Positions 26,724-34,665 of a stretch of 64,000 nucleotides of DNA are shown here, piece by piece. The notes beneath the pieces are model-generated. The model was not told the DNA's origin and did not search any database. It saw only the letters and a program-made list of their open reading frames with translations. Both the position numbers and the translations under genes were made by a program. This DNA comes from Lentzea sp. NBRC 102530. GTDB lineage: Bacteria; Actinomycetota; Actinomycetes; Mycobacteriales; Pseudonocardiaceae. The DNA lies in assembly GCF_030269365.1 (NCBI RefSeq), contig NZ_BSTF01000002.1:558001-622000 (forward strand). Reading direction: 5' to 3'. The first letter of the stretch is position 1, and each line of letters begins with the position of its first letter.

Positions 26724-27197
26724 ATGGACAGGTTCGACGCCGTCGACCGGGCCATCCTGCGCCGCCTGCAGATCGACGGCCGGGTGCCCAACAACGAACT
26801 CGCCGAGGCCGTGCGCCTCTCGCCCTCCGCGTGCCTGCGCCGCGTGCGTGCGCTGGAGAGCGCCGGCATCATCGCGGGCTACCGCGCCGAACTCGACCGC
26901 GAGAAGGCGGGCCTGGACCTCACGGTCTTCCTGGAGATCAAGGTGAACAACCACTCCACCGAGACCGCGCGAGAGGTCGAGGACGGCCTGCTCGCGATCC
27001 CGGCCGTCGTGGCGTGCCACCTCGTGACCGGTTCGGCCGACTTCTTCGCCGAAGGGGTGCTACCGGACCTGCCGTCCTACGAGCGGTTGCTGCTGACGCA
27101 CGTCGTCGCCATCCCGGCGGTGAGCGACGTGCGCAGTTCGTTCGCCATCAGGACGATGCGGTCGCGCGGGCCGTTGCCGGTGGACCACCTGCGGTAG
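26724..27197 (+). CDS. Lrp/AsnC family regulator
   Basis: From ATG 26724 the protein has 157 residues. The helix-turn-helix is at about 8-55 (DAVDRAILRRLQIDGRVPNN then LSPSACLRRVRALE), followed by the RAM ligand-binding domain (about 65-150, with VVACHLVTGSADFFAEG). It is divergent from the APC permease and presumably senses the amino acid that protein moves. Another in-frame start (26688) would add 12 residues outside the conserved fold. Confidence 0.92.
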   Translation: MDRFDAVDRAILRRLQIDGRVPNNELAEAVRLSPSACLRRVRALESAGIIAGYRAELDREKAGLDLTVFLEIKVNNHSTETAREVEDGLLAIPAVVACHLVTGSADFFAEGVLPDLPSYERLLLTHVVAIPAVSDVRSSFAIRTMRSRGPLPVDHLR

Positions 27198-27200
27198 TGC

Positions 27201-28226
27201 TCAGGCCGGCACCGCGTGGTGCGCGAGCAGGCTCTCCGCGGTCTCGGCGATGCTGTCCCCGATCGGGCGCGGCCGCCACCCGAGCACCCGCTCGGCCTTG
27301 GCGCTGGTCGCGTTGAAGTCGTGGCCGAGCTGCGGCCGCAACGACCTCATCACCGGGTTGACCATCGCCAGAGCACGCGCGACCGCCAGCGGGATCTCCT
27401 TCGTCGGGGCCTTCGCGGCACGGTCGCCGAGACGGGCGCGCAGGATCCGCGAGACCTCGACGATCCGCAGGCTCGGCCCGGCGGTGGCGAGGAACCGCTC
27501 ACCGTTCGCGGCCGGGTCCGTCATGGCGCGCAGGTGCAGGTCGGCGACGTCACGCACGTCGACCCAGCCCGTGCCGAACGGGGGACAGGCGGGCAGGCGG
27601 CCGTCGAGCATGCCGCGGATCGTGCGCAGCGAGGGCGGGTCGTCCGGGCCGAGCACCGGGCCGATGACCGCGGCGGGGTGCACGGCGGCCAGTTCGAGGC
27701 CGTCGCCCCCGGTCCTGACGAACTCCCACGCGGCGCGTTCGGCCAGGGTCTTCGACCGCTGGTACGGGGCGATGTCGGCGTCGACGTTCGTCCAGTCCTC
27801 CTCGGTGAACGGCTCCGAGCGGCGCGGGTGCCCGTAGGCGACGGCGCCGAGCGCGCTGGTGAGCACGACGCGCTTCACCCCGGCGTCGCGGGAGGCCTGC
27901 AACACGCGCAGCACGCCGTCGCGGGCGGCCGAGATCATCGCCTCCTCGCTCTCCGGCGAGTGGCGCAGCGTCGGCGAGGCGACGTGCAGGACGAAGTCAC
28001 AGCCCGCGACCGCCTGCGCCCAGCCCTCGTCGCTGTTCAGGTCGGCGCGGAAGACGGTCAGCCGCGCGTCCTCGAACTCGGTCGCGCCGTGCAGCAACGC
28101 GCGCAGCTCCGGCTCCCGTTTCAGGTCGCGAACCGTCGTGCGGACGTCGTGTCCCGCCTCCAGCAACGCGAGCGCGCACCAGCTGCCGATGAACCCGGTA
28201 CCGCCGGTGACCAGCACGTTCGACAT
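27201..28226 (-). CDS. Extended SDR, dihydroflavonol reductase-like
   Basis: The 341-residue protein has the NAD(P) loop VTGGTGFIGSW at residues 5-15, the Ser of VVLTSALGAVAYG and the YQRSK catalytic Tyr-Lys pair, so it should be an active extended short-chain dehydrogenase. Its best functional resemblance is to dihydroflavonol-4-reductase-like enzymes that reduce aldehydes or ketones. The substrate is unknown. A promoter with TetR-like operators sits between it and the divergent TetR gene, so it is the probable repressed target. GAAGGAGAG precedes the ATG. Confidence 0.88.
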   Translation of the reverse strand: MSNVLVTGGTGFIGSWCALALLEAGHDVRTTVRDLKREPELRALLHGATEFEDARLTVFRADLNSDEGWAQAVAGCDFVLHVASPTLRHSPESEEAMISAARDGVLRVLQASRDAGVKRVVLTSALGAVAYGHPRRSEPFTEEDWTNVDADIAPYQRSKTLAERAAWEFVRTGGDGLELAAVHPAAVIGPVLGPDDPPSLRTIRGMLDGRLPACPPFGTGWVDVRDVADLHLRAMTDPAANGERFLATAGPSLRIVEVSRILRARLGDRAAKAPTKEIPLAVARALAMVNPVMRSLRPQLGHDFNATSAKAERVLGWRPRPIGDSIAETAESLLAHHAVPA

Positions 28227-28249
28227 GGGTCTCTCCTTCAGGCGAACTC

Positions 28250-28264
28250 GCGGAGGATCCTCCG
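28250..28264. promoter_or_regulatory. TetR-type operator 1
   Basis: The stretch contains the perfect 14-bp palindrome CGGAGGATCCTCCG (28251-28264). It lies in the expected first transcribed bases of the leftward SDR gene, 24 bp before its ATG. It shares GCGGAGGAT with operator 2, 33 bp away. Confidence 0.6.
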
Positions 28265-28276
28265 GGAGTGTCGCCG

Positions 28277-28305
28277 AAGCTAGCGGAGGATTGTCCGCAT
28301 GTCAA
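28277..28305 (-). promoter_or_regulatory. Promoter of the SDR gene with operator 2 in its spacer
   Basis: Reading leftward, TTGACA (28305-28300), a 17-bp spacer and TAGCTT (28282-28277) form a good vegetative-type promoter. The 16-bp sequence GCGGAGGATTGTCCGC (28283-28298), an inverted repeat of GCGGA and TCCGC, fills almost the whole spacer. A repressor on it would exclude RNA polymerase. The divergent TetR protein is the obvious candidate. Confidence 0.65.
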
Positions 28306-28327
28306 AGGCAGGGCATCATCTGGAGGT

Positions 28328-28912
28328 ATGAACGAGGAGTCGCCCGGCACGTACGGCACCCAGCGCAAGGCCGCCGCGCGCAACCGCGTCGCGATCATCG
28401 ACGCGGCTCACGAGCTGTTCGCCGAGAACCCGCTCGTGACGCTCAGCGAGGTCGCCAAGCGCGCGGGGGTCGGCCCGGGAACGCTCTACCGGCACTTCCC
28501 GACCCGCGAGGACCTGATCCTCGCGGCCTACCAGCACGACATCGAACGCATGACCACCGACGCCGACGCCGTGCTGGAGCGCCACGCCTCGGCCAAGGCG
28601 GCGTTCGTCGAGTGGTTCGAGACGCTCTCGTCCTACATCCGCCTCAAGCACGGCCTCGGAGACGCGCTGCACGGCGACGCGGCCCAGGAGATGGTCCGCG
28701 CGGCCTGGGGACCGGCCACGGAGGCGGTGTCGAAGCTGGTCGGCGCGTGCGTCGCCGAGGGCACGATGGCGCCGGGTCACGACCCGGCGGACATCATCAT
28801 GCTGATGAGCTTCCTGTGGCGCGTCCCGAACGACGAGGCCGGCGTGGCCCAGGGGCGGCGCCTGACCGCGGCGGTGTTCGCCGGCCTCGAGAACGCGCCG
28901 AAACCGCTCTAG
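28328..28912 (+). CDS. TetR-family regulator
   Basis: The ATG at 28328 follows GGAGGT and gives 194 residues. The TetR helix-turn-helix spans about 15-65 (AAHELFAENPLVTLSEVAKR then PGTLYRHFPTREDL). The ligand domain has no recognisable specificity. It probably represses the divergent SDR gene through the two palindromes at 28250-28298 and may also regulate itself. Its stop codon TAG shares the palindrome CTAG with the stop of the convergent epimerase-like gene. Confidence 0.92.
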   Translation: MNEESPGTYGTQRKAAARNRVAIIDAAHELFAENPLVTLSEVAKRAGVGPGTLYRHFPTREDLILAAYQHDIERMTTDADAVLERHASAKAAFVEWFETLSSYIRLKHGLGDALHGDAAQEMVRAAWGPATEAVSKLVGACVAEGTMAPGHDPADIIMLMSFLWRVPNDEAGVAQGRRLTAAVFAGLENAPKPL

Positions 28913-29739
28913 CGCGCGAACTCCGCAAGTGGATCGGTGTGCTTCGGCGTCCAGCCGAGCTCCGCTTGCGCGCGGGCGGGCGTGAACCGCTGGTCCAGCG
29001 CGAACGCGTCGGCGATCGGCCCCATCCGCGTGCGGGCCTCTTCGAGGGACAGCGCGGCGGTCCGGCCTTCGAGGCCCGCGCCGTGGCTGAGCGCGGTGGC
29101 GACCTCGCGGGCCGTCGGGTCCACACCGCCTACGCCGAGGTACACCGAACCGGGTCGCGCTTCGAGTGCCGCGACGTAGAGGTCCGCGAGGTCGTCGACG
29201 TGCACGAGCGACCAGTGGTTCGCGCCGTCGCCGATGTACGGGATCGCGCCCGCCGCCCTGCCGGGCTGTGTGAAGAACACGTCGATGAGGCGGTTCTCCC
29301 TGCCGTACAACAGTCCTGGCCTGATCACGACGCCACCGCCCGCGAGCACCTTCGCCTCGACCTCCTCGCGCCACGCGACGAGCGCGGGAGGGTTCCACGG
29401 CGCGTCCTCGTCGGCGATGCCGCTCGTGTCGCCGTAGACCCACGTGCCGCCCGTGTGGACGTACGTGCCGTTGCCCTGCATCGCGGTGGCTGCGGCCAGG
29501 TCGGCCTCGCCGCTGTCGGCCTGCGCGAGGTGGATCACGGCGTCGGCCTGCTGCGCGGCGGCGGTCAGCACGTCGAGGTCCGCCAGGCCGCCGCGCACCG
29601 GCGTCGCGCCGGACTCGGTGACGGCCGCGGCGGCCACGTCGGTGCGGGCGAGCGCCTCGACGACGTGCCCGTGCCGGCGGAGCGCGGCGACGGTCGCCCC
29701 GCCGATGTAGCCGGAGGCCCCGGTGACGAACACCTTCAT
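28909..29739 (-). CDS. NAD(P)-binding epimerase/dehydratase-like protein
   Basis: From ATG 29739 the protein has 276 residues. The Rossmann loop VTGASGYIGGATV is at residues 5-17. The region where catalytic Tyr-x3-Lys would be reads TWVYGDTSG, so the classic Lys is missing and this looks like the atypical SDR subgroup of NAD(P)H-binding proteins. HWSLVHVDDLADLY is the typical extended-SDR segment. The function is unknown. The 4-bp CTAG at 28909-28912 contains the stop codons of both this gene and the TetR gene. Confidence 0.82.
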   Translation of the reverse strand: MKVFVTGASGYIGGATVAALRRHGHVVEALARTDVAAAAVTESGATPVRGGLADLDVLTAAAQQADAVIHLAQADSGEADLAAATAMQGNGTYVHTGGTWVYGDTSGIADEDAPWNPPALVAWREEVEAKVLAGGGVVIRPGLLYGRENRLIDVFFTQPGRAAGAIPYIGDGANHWSLVHVDDLADLYVAALEARPGSVYLGVGGVDPTAREVATALSHGAGLEGRTAALSLEEARTRMGPIADAFALDQRFTPARAQAELGWTPKHTDPLAEFAR

Positions 29740-29952
29740 GGTGGTTCCCTTCCTGAAGTGGTGCCTCCAGCCTCGGCCCCGTTCGCCCGGGCCGTCCAAG
29801 ACCTGTTGCGTCGTGCCCGATACCCGCAGGGCATCGCTCCACATCGGACTGCGGGCGGGTGGTCCGGTGCCGCGCCGGCAGGCCTTCGCCACGTCTTCGA
29901 CGCTCGGCGGGAAGCGCCGGCGGTAGCGGGCCGAGCCTGTTCCGGGGTCATT

Positions 29953-29971
29953 CAGATGATGATGTAATCTG
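29953..29971. promoter_or_regulatory. AT-rich inverted repeat before the TetR-redoxin gene
   Basis: CAGAT, nine bases, then ATCTG make a 19-bp interrupted palindrome about 37 bp upstream of the TetR-like gene at 30008. It lies in an unusually AT-rich patch (29951-29990) that is probably the promoter. Autoregulation by the TetR protein is the simplest reading. Confidence 0.45.
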
Positions 29972-30007
29972 GATTTTCAGAACATTCCAATGGCATCGGG
30001 AGCGGTG

Positions 30008-31081
30008 ATGGTCCGGCTCACTCGGGTCGAGCAGCAGGCGCGCACACGGGCCGCGGTACTGGCGGCCGCGCGGGAGGAGTTCGCCGAGCACGGGTTCGGC
30101 CCGGCCAAGGTCGACCGGATCGCGGAACGGGCGGACCTCACCCGCGGGGCGGTGTACTCGAACTTCCCGAGCAAGCGCGCGCTGTACCTGGCCGTGCTGA
30201 TCGACCTGGTCGAACAGGACTCCGGCGAACCGCTCGCGTCGGTGTCGCCGTCGTCGGAGCCGGCCGCGCTCGGGGTGTTCGCGCGGGTGTGGCTCGAGCG
30301 GTTGCCGCTGGTCGGCGACCCGGCGCCGGGCGGGCGGTTGCAGCTGCGGTCGCTCGACGGGGTGTTCGACGACGAGACCGAGCCGTCCGTGCTGGCGCAG
30401 GTGGCGAGGCTGGAGGCGTTGCTGCTGGCCCTCGCGCTGGAACAGGGCGCCCCGGTGCGGCGCGTGCGGCTCGCCGAACTCGTGCTGACCCTGCTCGACG
30501 GGGCGGGGCACCGGGCCGCGACGGCGCCGGGGTCCGGGGACCCGTTCGACGTGGCGCACGCGTGCCGGCACCTCGCCGGGATCGACCTGCAGGACACCTG
30601 GGCGCCGCCGCACCTGCCGTACGTCGCGCCGGCGCAGGCGTGCGCGGACGTCTGGTCGCCGCCGGGTGATCTGGTGGACGTGATCAGCGGCGAGCCCGTC
30701 GACCTCGGGCGCGGCCTGGTCGTGGTGCTGGGCGCGGGACGCCTCGGCGCGGCCGAGGAGGCCGTGCGCTCGGCGCAGCCCGGTGAGCAGGTCGTGGTGG
30801 CGGTCGTGACGGGCGATCCCGAGGAGACCGGTCGCCTCGTGCGGTTGCGGCTGCTCGACGCCGTAGCGAGCCTGCGCCGGGTGTTCGCCGCCTCGTCGTG
30901 GCGGCCCGTCCGGCTGGTGCTGGACGACGGCGCGCGGGTGGCGTCGGCGATCGGGCTCGCGGACCCCGGCGACGAGACCGAGTCCGCGGTCAGCGTGCGT
31001 GACGGTGTGGTCGTCGCTCGGGCGCACGGCCGCGGCGCCGGTCACGCGGTGGGCGCGCGCGACCGGGAGGCGATGCCGTGA
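30008..31081 (+). CDS. TetR-type regulator with extra C-terminal redoxin-like domain
   Basis: The ATG at 30008 follows CGGGAG by five bases; the protein has 357 residues, far longer than the usual TetR of about 200. Residues 1-60 are the helix-turn-helix (AAREEFAEHGFGPAKVDRIA, then GAVYSNFPSKRALY). Residues about 215-340 contain GRGLVVVLGAGRLG and VRLVLDDGARVASAIGLADP, which read like a peroxiredoxin/AhpC fold stripped of its catalytic Cys. It could be a redox-fold ligand domain. The stop overlaps the next gene as GTGA, so it is coupled to the helix-turn-helix and PPDK-like genes. Confidence 0.8.
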   Translation: MVRLTRVEQQARTRAAVLAAAREEFAEHGFGPAKVDRIAERADLTRGAVYSNFPSKRALYLAVLIDLVEQDSGEPLASVSPSSEPAALGVFARVWLERLPLVGDPAPGGRLQLRSLDGVFDDETEPSVLAQVARLEALLLALALEQGAPVRRVRLAELVLTLLDGAGHRAATAPGSGDPFDVAHACRHLAGIDLQDTWAPPHLPYVAPAQACADVWSPPGDLVDVISGEPVDLGRGLVVVLGAGRLGAAEEAVRSAQPGEQVVVAVVTGDPEETGRLVRLRLLDAVASLRRVFAASSWRPVRLVLDDGARVASAIGLADPGDETESAVSVRDGVVVARAHGRGAGHAVGARDREAMP

Positions 31082-31668
31082 ACCCCGTCCTGCACGCCCT
31101 GCGCTGCGTCGGCAGCACCAGCCCCGCCCGCGTCGCCTGGTTCACCGGGCTCTCCGAGTCCGACGTGGAGTCCGACCTGATCGACCTCGCGGTGGCCGGC
31201 CTGGTGAGCTACGAACGCGCGTTCGGCGCCTGGTCGCTCACCGAGACCGGCCGTGCGCGCGACGCCTTCGACACCAGCGCCGAACTCGACGCCTCCGGCA
31301 CGCGTCCGGCGCTGGCAGCGGCGTTCGAGGACTTCCTGGTGCTCAACCCGGAACTGCTCGACCTCTGCACGGCGTGGCAGATCCGTTCGGACGGCACGGT
31401 CAACGACCACACCGACACCGCCTACGATGCGCGCGTCCTGGCGCTGTTCGCCGACCTGCACGCCCGCGCCGTCGAGGTGATCGCCGCCCTGGCCGCAGCC
31501 GCACCCCGCTTCGCCCGTTACTCGCTCCGCCTGACCTCGTCCCTGCGTCGGGCCCAGGCGGGCGAGCTGGACCGGCTGGCCGACACGATGGACTCGTACC
31601 ACGCGATCTGGGCCGAGCTGCACGAAGACCTGCTGGCCACCCGGGGGATCACCCGATGGTCTGGCTGA
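31078..31668 (+). CDS. Putative winged-helix protein next to a PPDK-like gene
   Basis: The 196-residue protein starts with GTG inside the upstream stop. Residues 1-65 (VLHALRCVGSTSPARVAWF ... GLVSYERAFGAWSLTETGRA) look like a winged helix. The remainder is helical, with DTAYDARVLALFADLHARAV and a C-terminal DSYHAIWAELHEDLLA. No family is securely recognised. It overlaps the PPDK-like gene by 13 bp, so the two proteins are made together. It may be a regulatory or substrate-binding partner that replaces part of the missing PPDK C-terminus; this is inference. Confidence 0.7.
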   Translation: MNPVLHALRCVGSTSPARVAWFTGLSESDVESDLIDLAVAGLVSYERAFGAWSLTETGRARDAFDTSAELDASGTRPALAAAFEDFLVLNPELLDLCTAWQIRSDGTVNDHTDTAYDARVLALFADLHARAVEVIAALAAAAPRFARYSLRLTSSLRRAQAGELDRLADTMDSYHAIWAELHEDLLATRGITRWSG

Positions 31669-32978
31669 AGCACCTCTCCGCGGACCTGACCGACCCGCCG
31701 GAGGTGGTGGGCGGCAAGGCGCACGGCCTGGTCCTGCTGCACCGCCTCGGTCTCCCGGTGCCCGCCGGTTTCGTGGTCACCACCGAGGCGTGCCGCGCGT
31801 TCCTGCACGACTCGCTCCCCGACGGGTTCTGGTCCTCGCTGGCATCCGCCGTCGACACCCTGGGCGCACCGCTCGTGTCCGTGCGTTCGGGTGCGGCCGT
31901 GTCGATGCCGGGCATGATGGACACGATCCTCACCGTGCCGCCGGACGCCGTGCCCGAGGCCGTCCGCTCGGTCTTCGCGTCCTGGCACACCCCGCGCGCC
32001 CGCACCTACCGCACCCTGCACGACATCCCGCACGACCTGGGCACGGCCGTCATCGTGCAACGGATGGTGTTCGGTGACCGCGACGAGCACAGCGGCTCCG
32101 GCGTGGCGTTCAGCCGCGACCCCGACACCGGCGCGCGCACACCGTTCGGCGAAGTCCTCTTCGGACACCAGGGTTCCGCCGTCGTCTCCGGCACCTCGCT
32201 GACCCGCCCGCTGTCCGCCCTCGCCCGCGAACCTGCTGTGTGGCAGGACCTCCTGGCCGCTCTGGACCTGCTGGAACGCCACTACCGCGATGCCTGCTAC
32301 GTCGAGTTCACCTACGAGTCGGGCACCTTGTGGTTGTTGCAGGTGCGGCCGGGACGGTTCGCCGGGGCCGCGGCCGTCCGCCTGGCCGTCGACCTCGCCG
32401 ACGAGGGGGTGATCGGCCGGGACGAGGCGTTGGTGCGGGTGTCGCCCGAGGACCTGCGGCATGTCCGCACGCCGCGACTCGTGGCGGGTGCGGAGGTGCT
32501 GGGACGGGGAACGGGCGTGTGTCCCGGGGTCGCCGTGGGGCGGGTCGCGGTGACCGCGGACGAGGCGGTGCGGATGGCGGTCGGCGGACCGGTCGTGCTG
32601 GTGCGGCCGGAGACGTCGCCGGACGACATCCGGGGCCTGGCGGCGGCGACCGGCGTCGTGACCGCTCGCGGAGGGCCGGCCAGTCATGCCGCCGTGGTGG
32701 CGCGGTCGATGGGCAAGCCCGCGGTCGTCGGGCTGGCCGCGCTCGAGGTGGGGCGTGAGTCGGTCGTGGTGGGCGGGCGCACGGTCGGGGTGGGGGAGGT
32801 GGTCAGCCTCGACGGGACCAGCGGTGCCGTGGTGCTCGGTGCGGCCGAGGTGGTGGCGGGCGGGGCGGACGGGTCGGTGCGGCGGCTGCTCGGGTGGGTG
32901 GACGACGTGGTGGGAGCGGCTTCCGGGGACGACGCCGACCGACTGCGCGCGGCGCAGGTCGAGCTGCGGCGGGCCTGA
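31656..32978 (+). CDS. Truncated pyruvate, phosphate dikinase-like protein
   Basis: The 440-residue protein has the PPDK N-terminal nucleotide-binding domain (GGKAHGLVLLHRLGLPVPAG, and SVRSGAAVSMPGMMDTIL near residues 69-86). It also has the swivelling phospho-His domain (TARGGPASHAAVVARSMGKP, His near 348). It ends there, so the C-terminal PEP/pyruvate TIM barrel of the 870-900-residue enzyme is absent. The short M. tuberculosis PpdK (Rv1127c) shows that such truncated forms exist. It may phosphorylate another acceptor through the His, possibly one tied to the overlapping 196-residue partner. Full dikinase activity is unlikely without a separate PEP-binding protein. Confidence 0.85.
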   Translation: MVWLKHLSADLTDPPEVVGGKAHGLVLLHRLGLPVPAGFVVTTEACRAFLHDSLPDGFWSSLASAVDTLGAPLVSVRSGAAVSMPGMMDTILTVPPDAVPEAVRSVFASWHTPRARTYRTLHDIPHDLGTAVIVQRMVFGDRDEHSGSGVAFSRDPDTGARTPFGEVLFGHQGSAVVSGTSLTRPLSALAREPAVWQDLLAALDLLERHYRDACYVEFTYESGTLWLLQVRPGRFAGAAAVRLAVDLADEGVIGRDEALVRVSPEDLRHVRTPRLVAGAEVLGRGTGVCPGVAVGRVAVTADEAVRMAVGGPVVLVRPETSPDDIRGLAAATGVVTARGGPASHAAVVARSMGKPAVVGLAALEVGRESVVVGGRTVGVGEVVSLDGTSGAVVLGAAEVVAGGADGSVRRLLGWVDDVVGAASGDDADRLRAAQVELRRA

Positions 32979-33002
32979 GCGCGGGCTCTGTCCGACGAGG
33001 TC

Positions 33003-33027
33003 GCCGCGCGGGCGTGATCAGCGCGGC
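33003..33027. terminator. Candidate hairpin between convergent genes
   Basis: GCCGCGC (33003-33009) and GCGCGGC (33021-33027) form a perfect 7-bp stem with an 11-base loop in the 61-bp space between the convergent PPDK-like and phosphatase genes. There is no T-run, as is common in actinobacterial terminators. Confidence 0.4.
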
Positions 33028-33039
33028 GGCCGCGCCGGG

Positions 33040-33630
33040 TCAGGGGCGGGTGCCCGGCCCGAAGCCAGTCCACCGCAACTCCTCCGGCAGGTGGCTCATG
33101 TCGTTGTACACCACCAAGGTCGGCGGCGTGCCCTCCCGGAACCGGAGCGCCGTCAACGCCGTGTTCCCGCAGCTCATCGCCAGCCACCGGTCGGCCGGCG
33201 CGCCCAGCGCGTGCCGCACCAGCCACGCCACCTGGTAGGCGTGTGTCACCAGCACCTCGTGCGCCTCCACGTCGGCGGGCCGGGCGAACCTGTCCGTCAA
33301 CGCCTGGGCCAACCGCTCCCCGGTCGCCGCCTCCGCGGCGGAGTAGCCGTCGAAGAACCCGGCCCAGGCGGGCGGTGGCGACGCGGGCACGTGCGGCACG
33401 TGGTCGACCAGCTCAGGTGCCTCCGAGACAGGCACCCCCGGCAGGTGCTGGCCGAGCAGTTCGGCCGTGCGCGCGGCACGCGCCAGCGGCGAGTGCCAGA
33501 CGGCGGTGATCGGGGAGCGGGACAGGCGTTCGCCCAGGAAGCGGGTCTGCCGTTCGCCGGCCGGGGTCAGGTCGCCGAACGCGTCCGCGGCGCCGTGGCG
33601 GACCACGTAGAGGTGTCGTGTTGGCACCAT
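33040..33630 (-). CDS. Histidine phosphatase superfamily protein
   Basis: From ATG 33630 the protein has 196 residues and belongs to the phosphoglycerate-mutase-like histidine phosphatases. The phospho-accepting His is in VVRHGAADAFGDLTPAGERQ (His about 10). Supporting Arg and His residues are in HSPLARAARTAE and LVTHAYQVAW. It probably dephosphorylates a small molecule; the substrate is unknown. A perfect palindrome (33634-33648) lies just before the start and there is no clear ribosome site, so translation may begin near the 5' end of the transcript. Confidence 0.88.
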   Translation of the reverse strand: MVPTRHLYVVRHGAADAFGDLTPAGERQTRFLGERLSRSPITAVWHSPLARAARTAELLGQHLPGVPVSEAPELVDHVPHVPASPPPAWAGFFDGYSAAEAATGERLAQALTDRFARPADVEAHEVLVTHAYQVAWLVRHALGAPADRWLAMSCGNTALTALRFREGTPPTLVVYNDMSHLPEELRWTGFGPGTRP

Positions 33631-33633
33631 CGG

Positions 33634-33648
33634 GATGTTAGCAACATC
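33634..33648. promoter_or_regulatory. Palindrome GATGTT-AGC-AACATC
   Basis: This perfect 6-bp inverted repeat with a 3-bp centre lies four bases upstream of the phosphatase ATG. A related shorter palindrome, GTTG-TAG-CAAC, is at 33746-33756 in the same divergent region. Both share AGCAACA. They are candidate binding sites for one regulator. Confidence 0.5.
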
Positions 33649-33676
33649 TGAACACGTTTGGGGTAGTGGTGACACT

Positions 33677-33715
33677 GCTGCGGACGAGTGAACTCCTGGC
33701 CACTCGTCATGCAGC
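33677..33715. repeat. Long hairpin in a divergent intergenic region
   Basis: GCTGC plus GACGAGTG (33677-33690) pairs with CACTCGTC plus GCAGC (33701-33715). The 13 paired bases have a small bulge and a 10-base loop. It sits between two divergent genes, so it is not an ordinary transcription terminator. It could be an operator, a structured leader of the phosphatase transcript, or a small RNA. Confidence 0.55.
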
Positions 33716-33818
33716 GGCCCCACGGTCGTTTGACCATGTCTGGACGTTGTAGCAACACAGAAGTCGTGCGGGGGCACGCATTCCAGTCGGGGCCGACTGA
33801 GTAGGAGGCAGGGAGTCG

Positions 33819-34265
33819 ATGCACCGGCTCGACGACGTGCAGGCCAGGGAGTTGACGCTGGCCGCCGTGGGCGCGGTCAACCGCCGTGATCACCAGTGGT
33901 CCGTGGAGGCCGCGAGGTGTCTGGCGGGAGACGAACGGACGCGGGTGGTCGCGATCGACACGTGCGCGGCGGTCCTGCTGCGCGGTGTTCCTCGCGGTGC
34001 GCTGGCGCCGTCCGCTCGCATTCCGGTGTCCTTGCCCGGCGAGGACCCCCAGACGACGGCGGTGGCCTCGGATCTCCTGAGCGGCCTGGCGTCCGGTGAT
34101 GACCAGCGGGTGTCGTTGGTTTTGGCGAGGTTGACGGAGGAGCAGCAGTTCGTCGCTGTGCTCGTGTTGGTGCGTGCGGCGGCGGCGTGGATCGACGCGT
34201 ACATGGGCATCGACGGTGACACTGTGGACGCCTACTACGCGATCTCCAAAGCGGAGTTGACCTGA
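33819..34265 (+). CDS. Hypothetical protein upstream of the carotenoid operon
   Basis: The 148-residue protein starts at ATG 33819 after the ribosome site GGAGG. It is mostly helical, with DERTRVVAIDTCAAVLLRGV, a helix RVSLVLARLTEEQQFVAVLVLVRAAAAWIDAY and no membrane or catalytic motif. No family is recognised. It ends 73 bp before crtYc and reads the same way, so it could be co-transcribed with the carotenoid genes or be a separate unit. Role unknown. Confidence 0.65.
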   Translation: MHRLDDVQARELTLAAVGAVNRRDHQWSVEAARCLAGDERTRVVAIDTCAAVLLRGVPRGALAPSARIPVSLPGEDPQTTAVASDLLSGLASGDDQRVSLVLARLTEEQQFVAVLVLVRAAAAWIDAYMGIDGDTVDAYYAISKAELT

Positions 34266-34289
34266 CCGGCGAAGAAAGATCGCTCGCCG

Positions 34290-34318
34290 TTGTGCAGAGT
34301 CGACGGACCGCCCATACG
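34290..34318 (+). promoter_or_regulatory. Possible promoter of the crtYc operon
   Basis: TTGTGC (34290-34295), a 17-bp spacer and CATACG (34313-34318) form a weak vegetative-type promoter 20 bp before the crtYc ATG. The spacer contains GAGTCGA (34297-34303), which is also found in the spacer of the whiB-litR promoter. The shared element suggests common control, but it is only seven bases. Confidence 0.35.
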
Positions 34319-34338
34319 GTCGTTGTGGGAGGTCCGAG

Positions 34339-34665
34339 ATGCGAAGCCAGTACGAGTACCTGGCGGTTCTGGGTGTGTGCGTGCTCATCACCGTGCCGCT
34401 GGAGTGGATGGGACGCGGCGTGTACCGCCGTGCTCCCGAGCTCGCCCGGGCCGTCGCACCCGTGCTGGTCGTGCTCGCGGTCTGGGACTTCGTCGCGATC
34501 CTGCGCGGCCACTGGAGCTTCCACCCGGAGGCGACGACGGGGGTGCTGATCGGCGGCGTGCTGCCCATCGAGGAAGTGCTGTTCTTCGTGGCGATCCCGC
34601 TGTGCGCGGTGCTGACCTACGAGGCGGTGCGCGGGCATCAGGAACGCTGGTTGCGCAATGGTTGA
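34339..34665 (+). CDS. crtYc: Lycopene cyclase subunit (C-type)
   Basis: The 108-residue membrane protein has three hydrophobic helices and the CrtYc signature PIEEVLFFVAIPLC; the Glu residues are essential in this family. With CrtYd it forms the heterodimeric lycopene cyclase of actinobacteria that makes beta rings on lycopene. GGGAGG at 34327-34332 is the ribosome site. The gene overlaps crtYd by 8 bp. It is the first of six overlapping genes in the rightward carotenoid operon. Confidence 0.9.
   Translation: MRSQYEYLAVLGVCVLITVPLEWMGRGVYRRAPELARAVAPVLVVLAVWDFVAILRGHWSFHPEATTGVLIGGVLPIEEVLFFVAIPLCAVLTYEAVRGHQERWLRNG

Noticed and set aside
28909-28912. CTAG shared by two stop codons as a regulatory signal
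   Set aside because: It is a neat overlap of TAG stops on both strands but four bases carry no specific evidence of function.
34298-34303. AGTCGA before crtYc as a proven LitR site
   Set aside because: A 6-7-base match to the whiB-litR promoter is too short in this GC-rich sequence to call an operator by itself.
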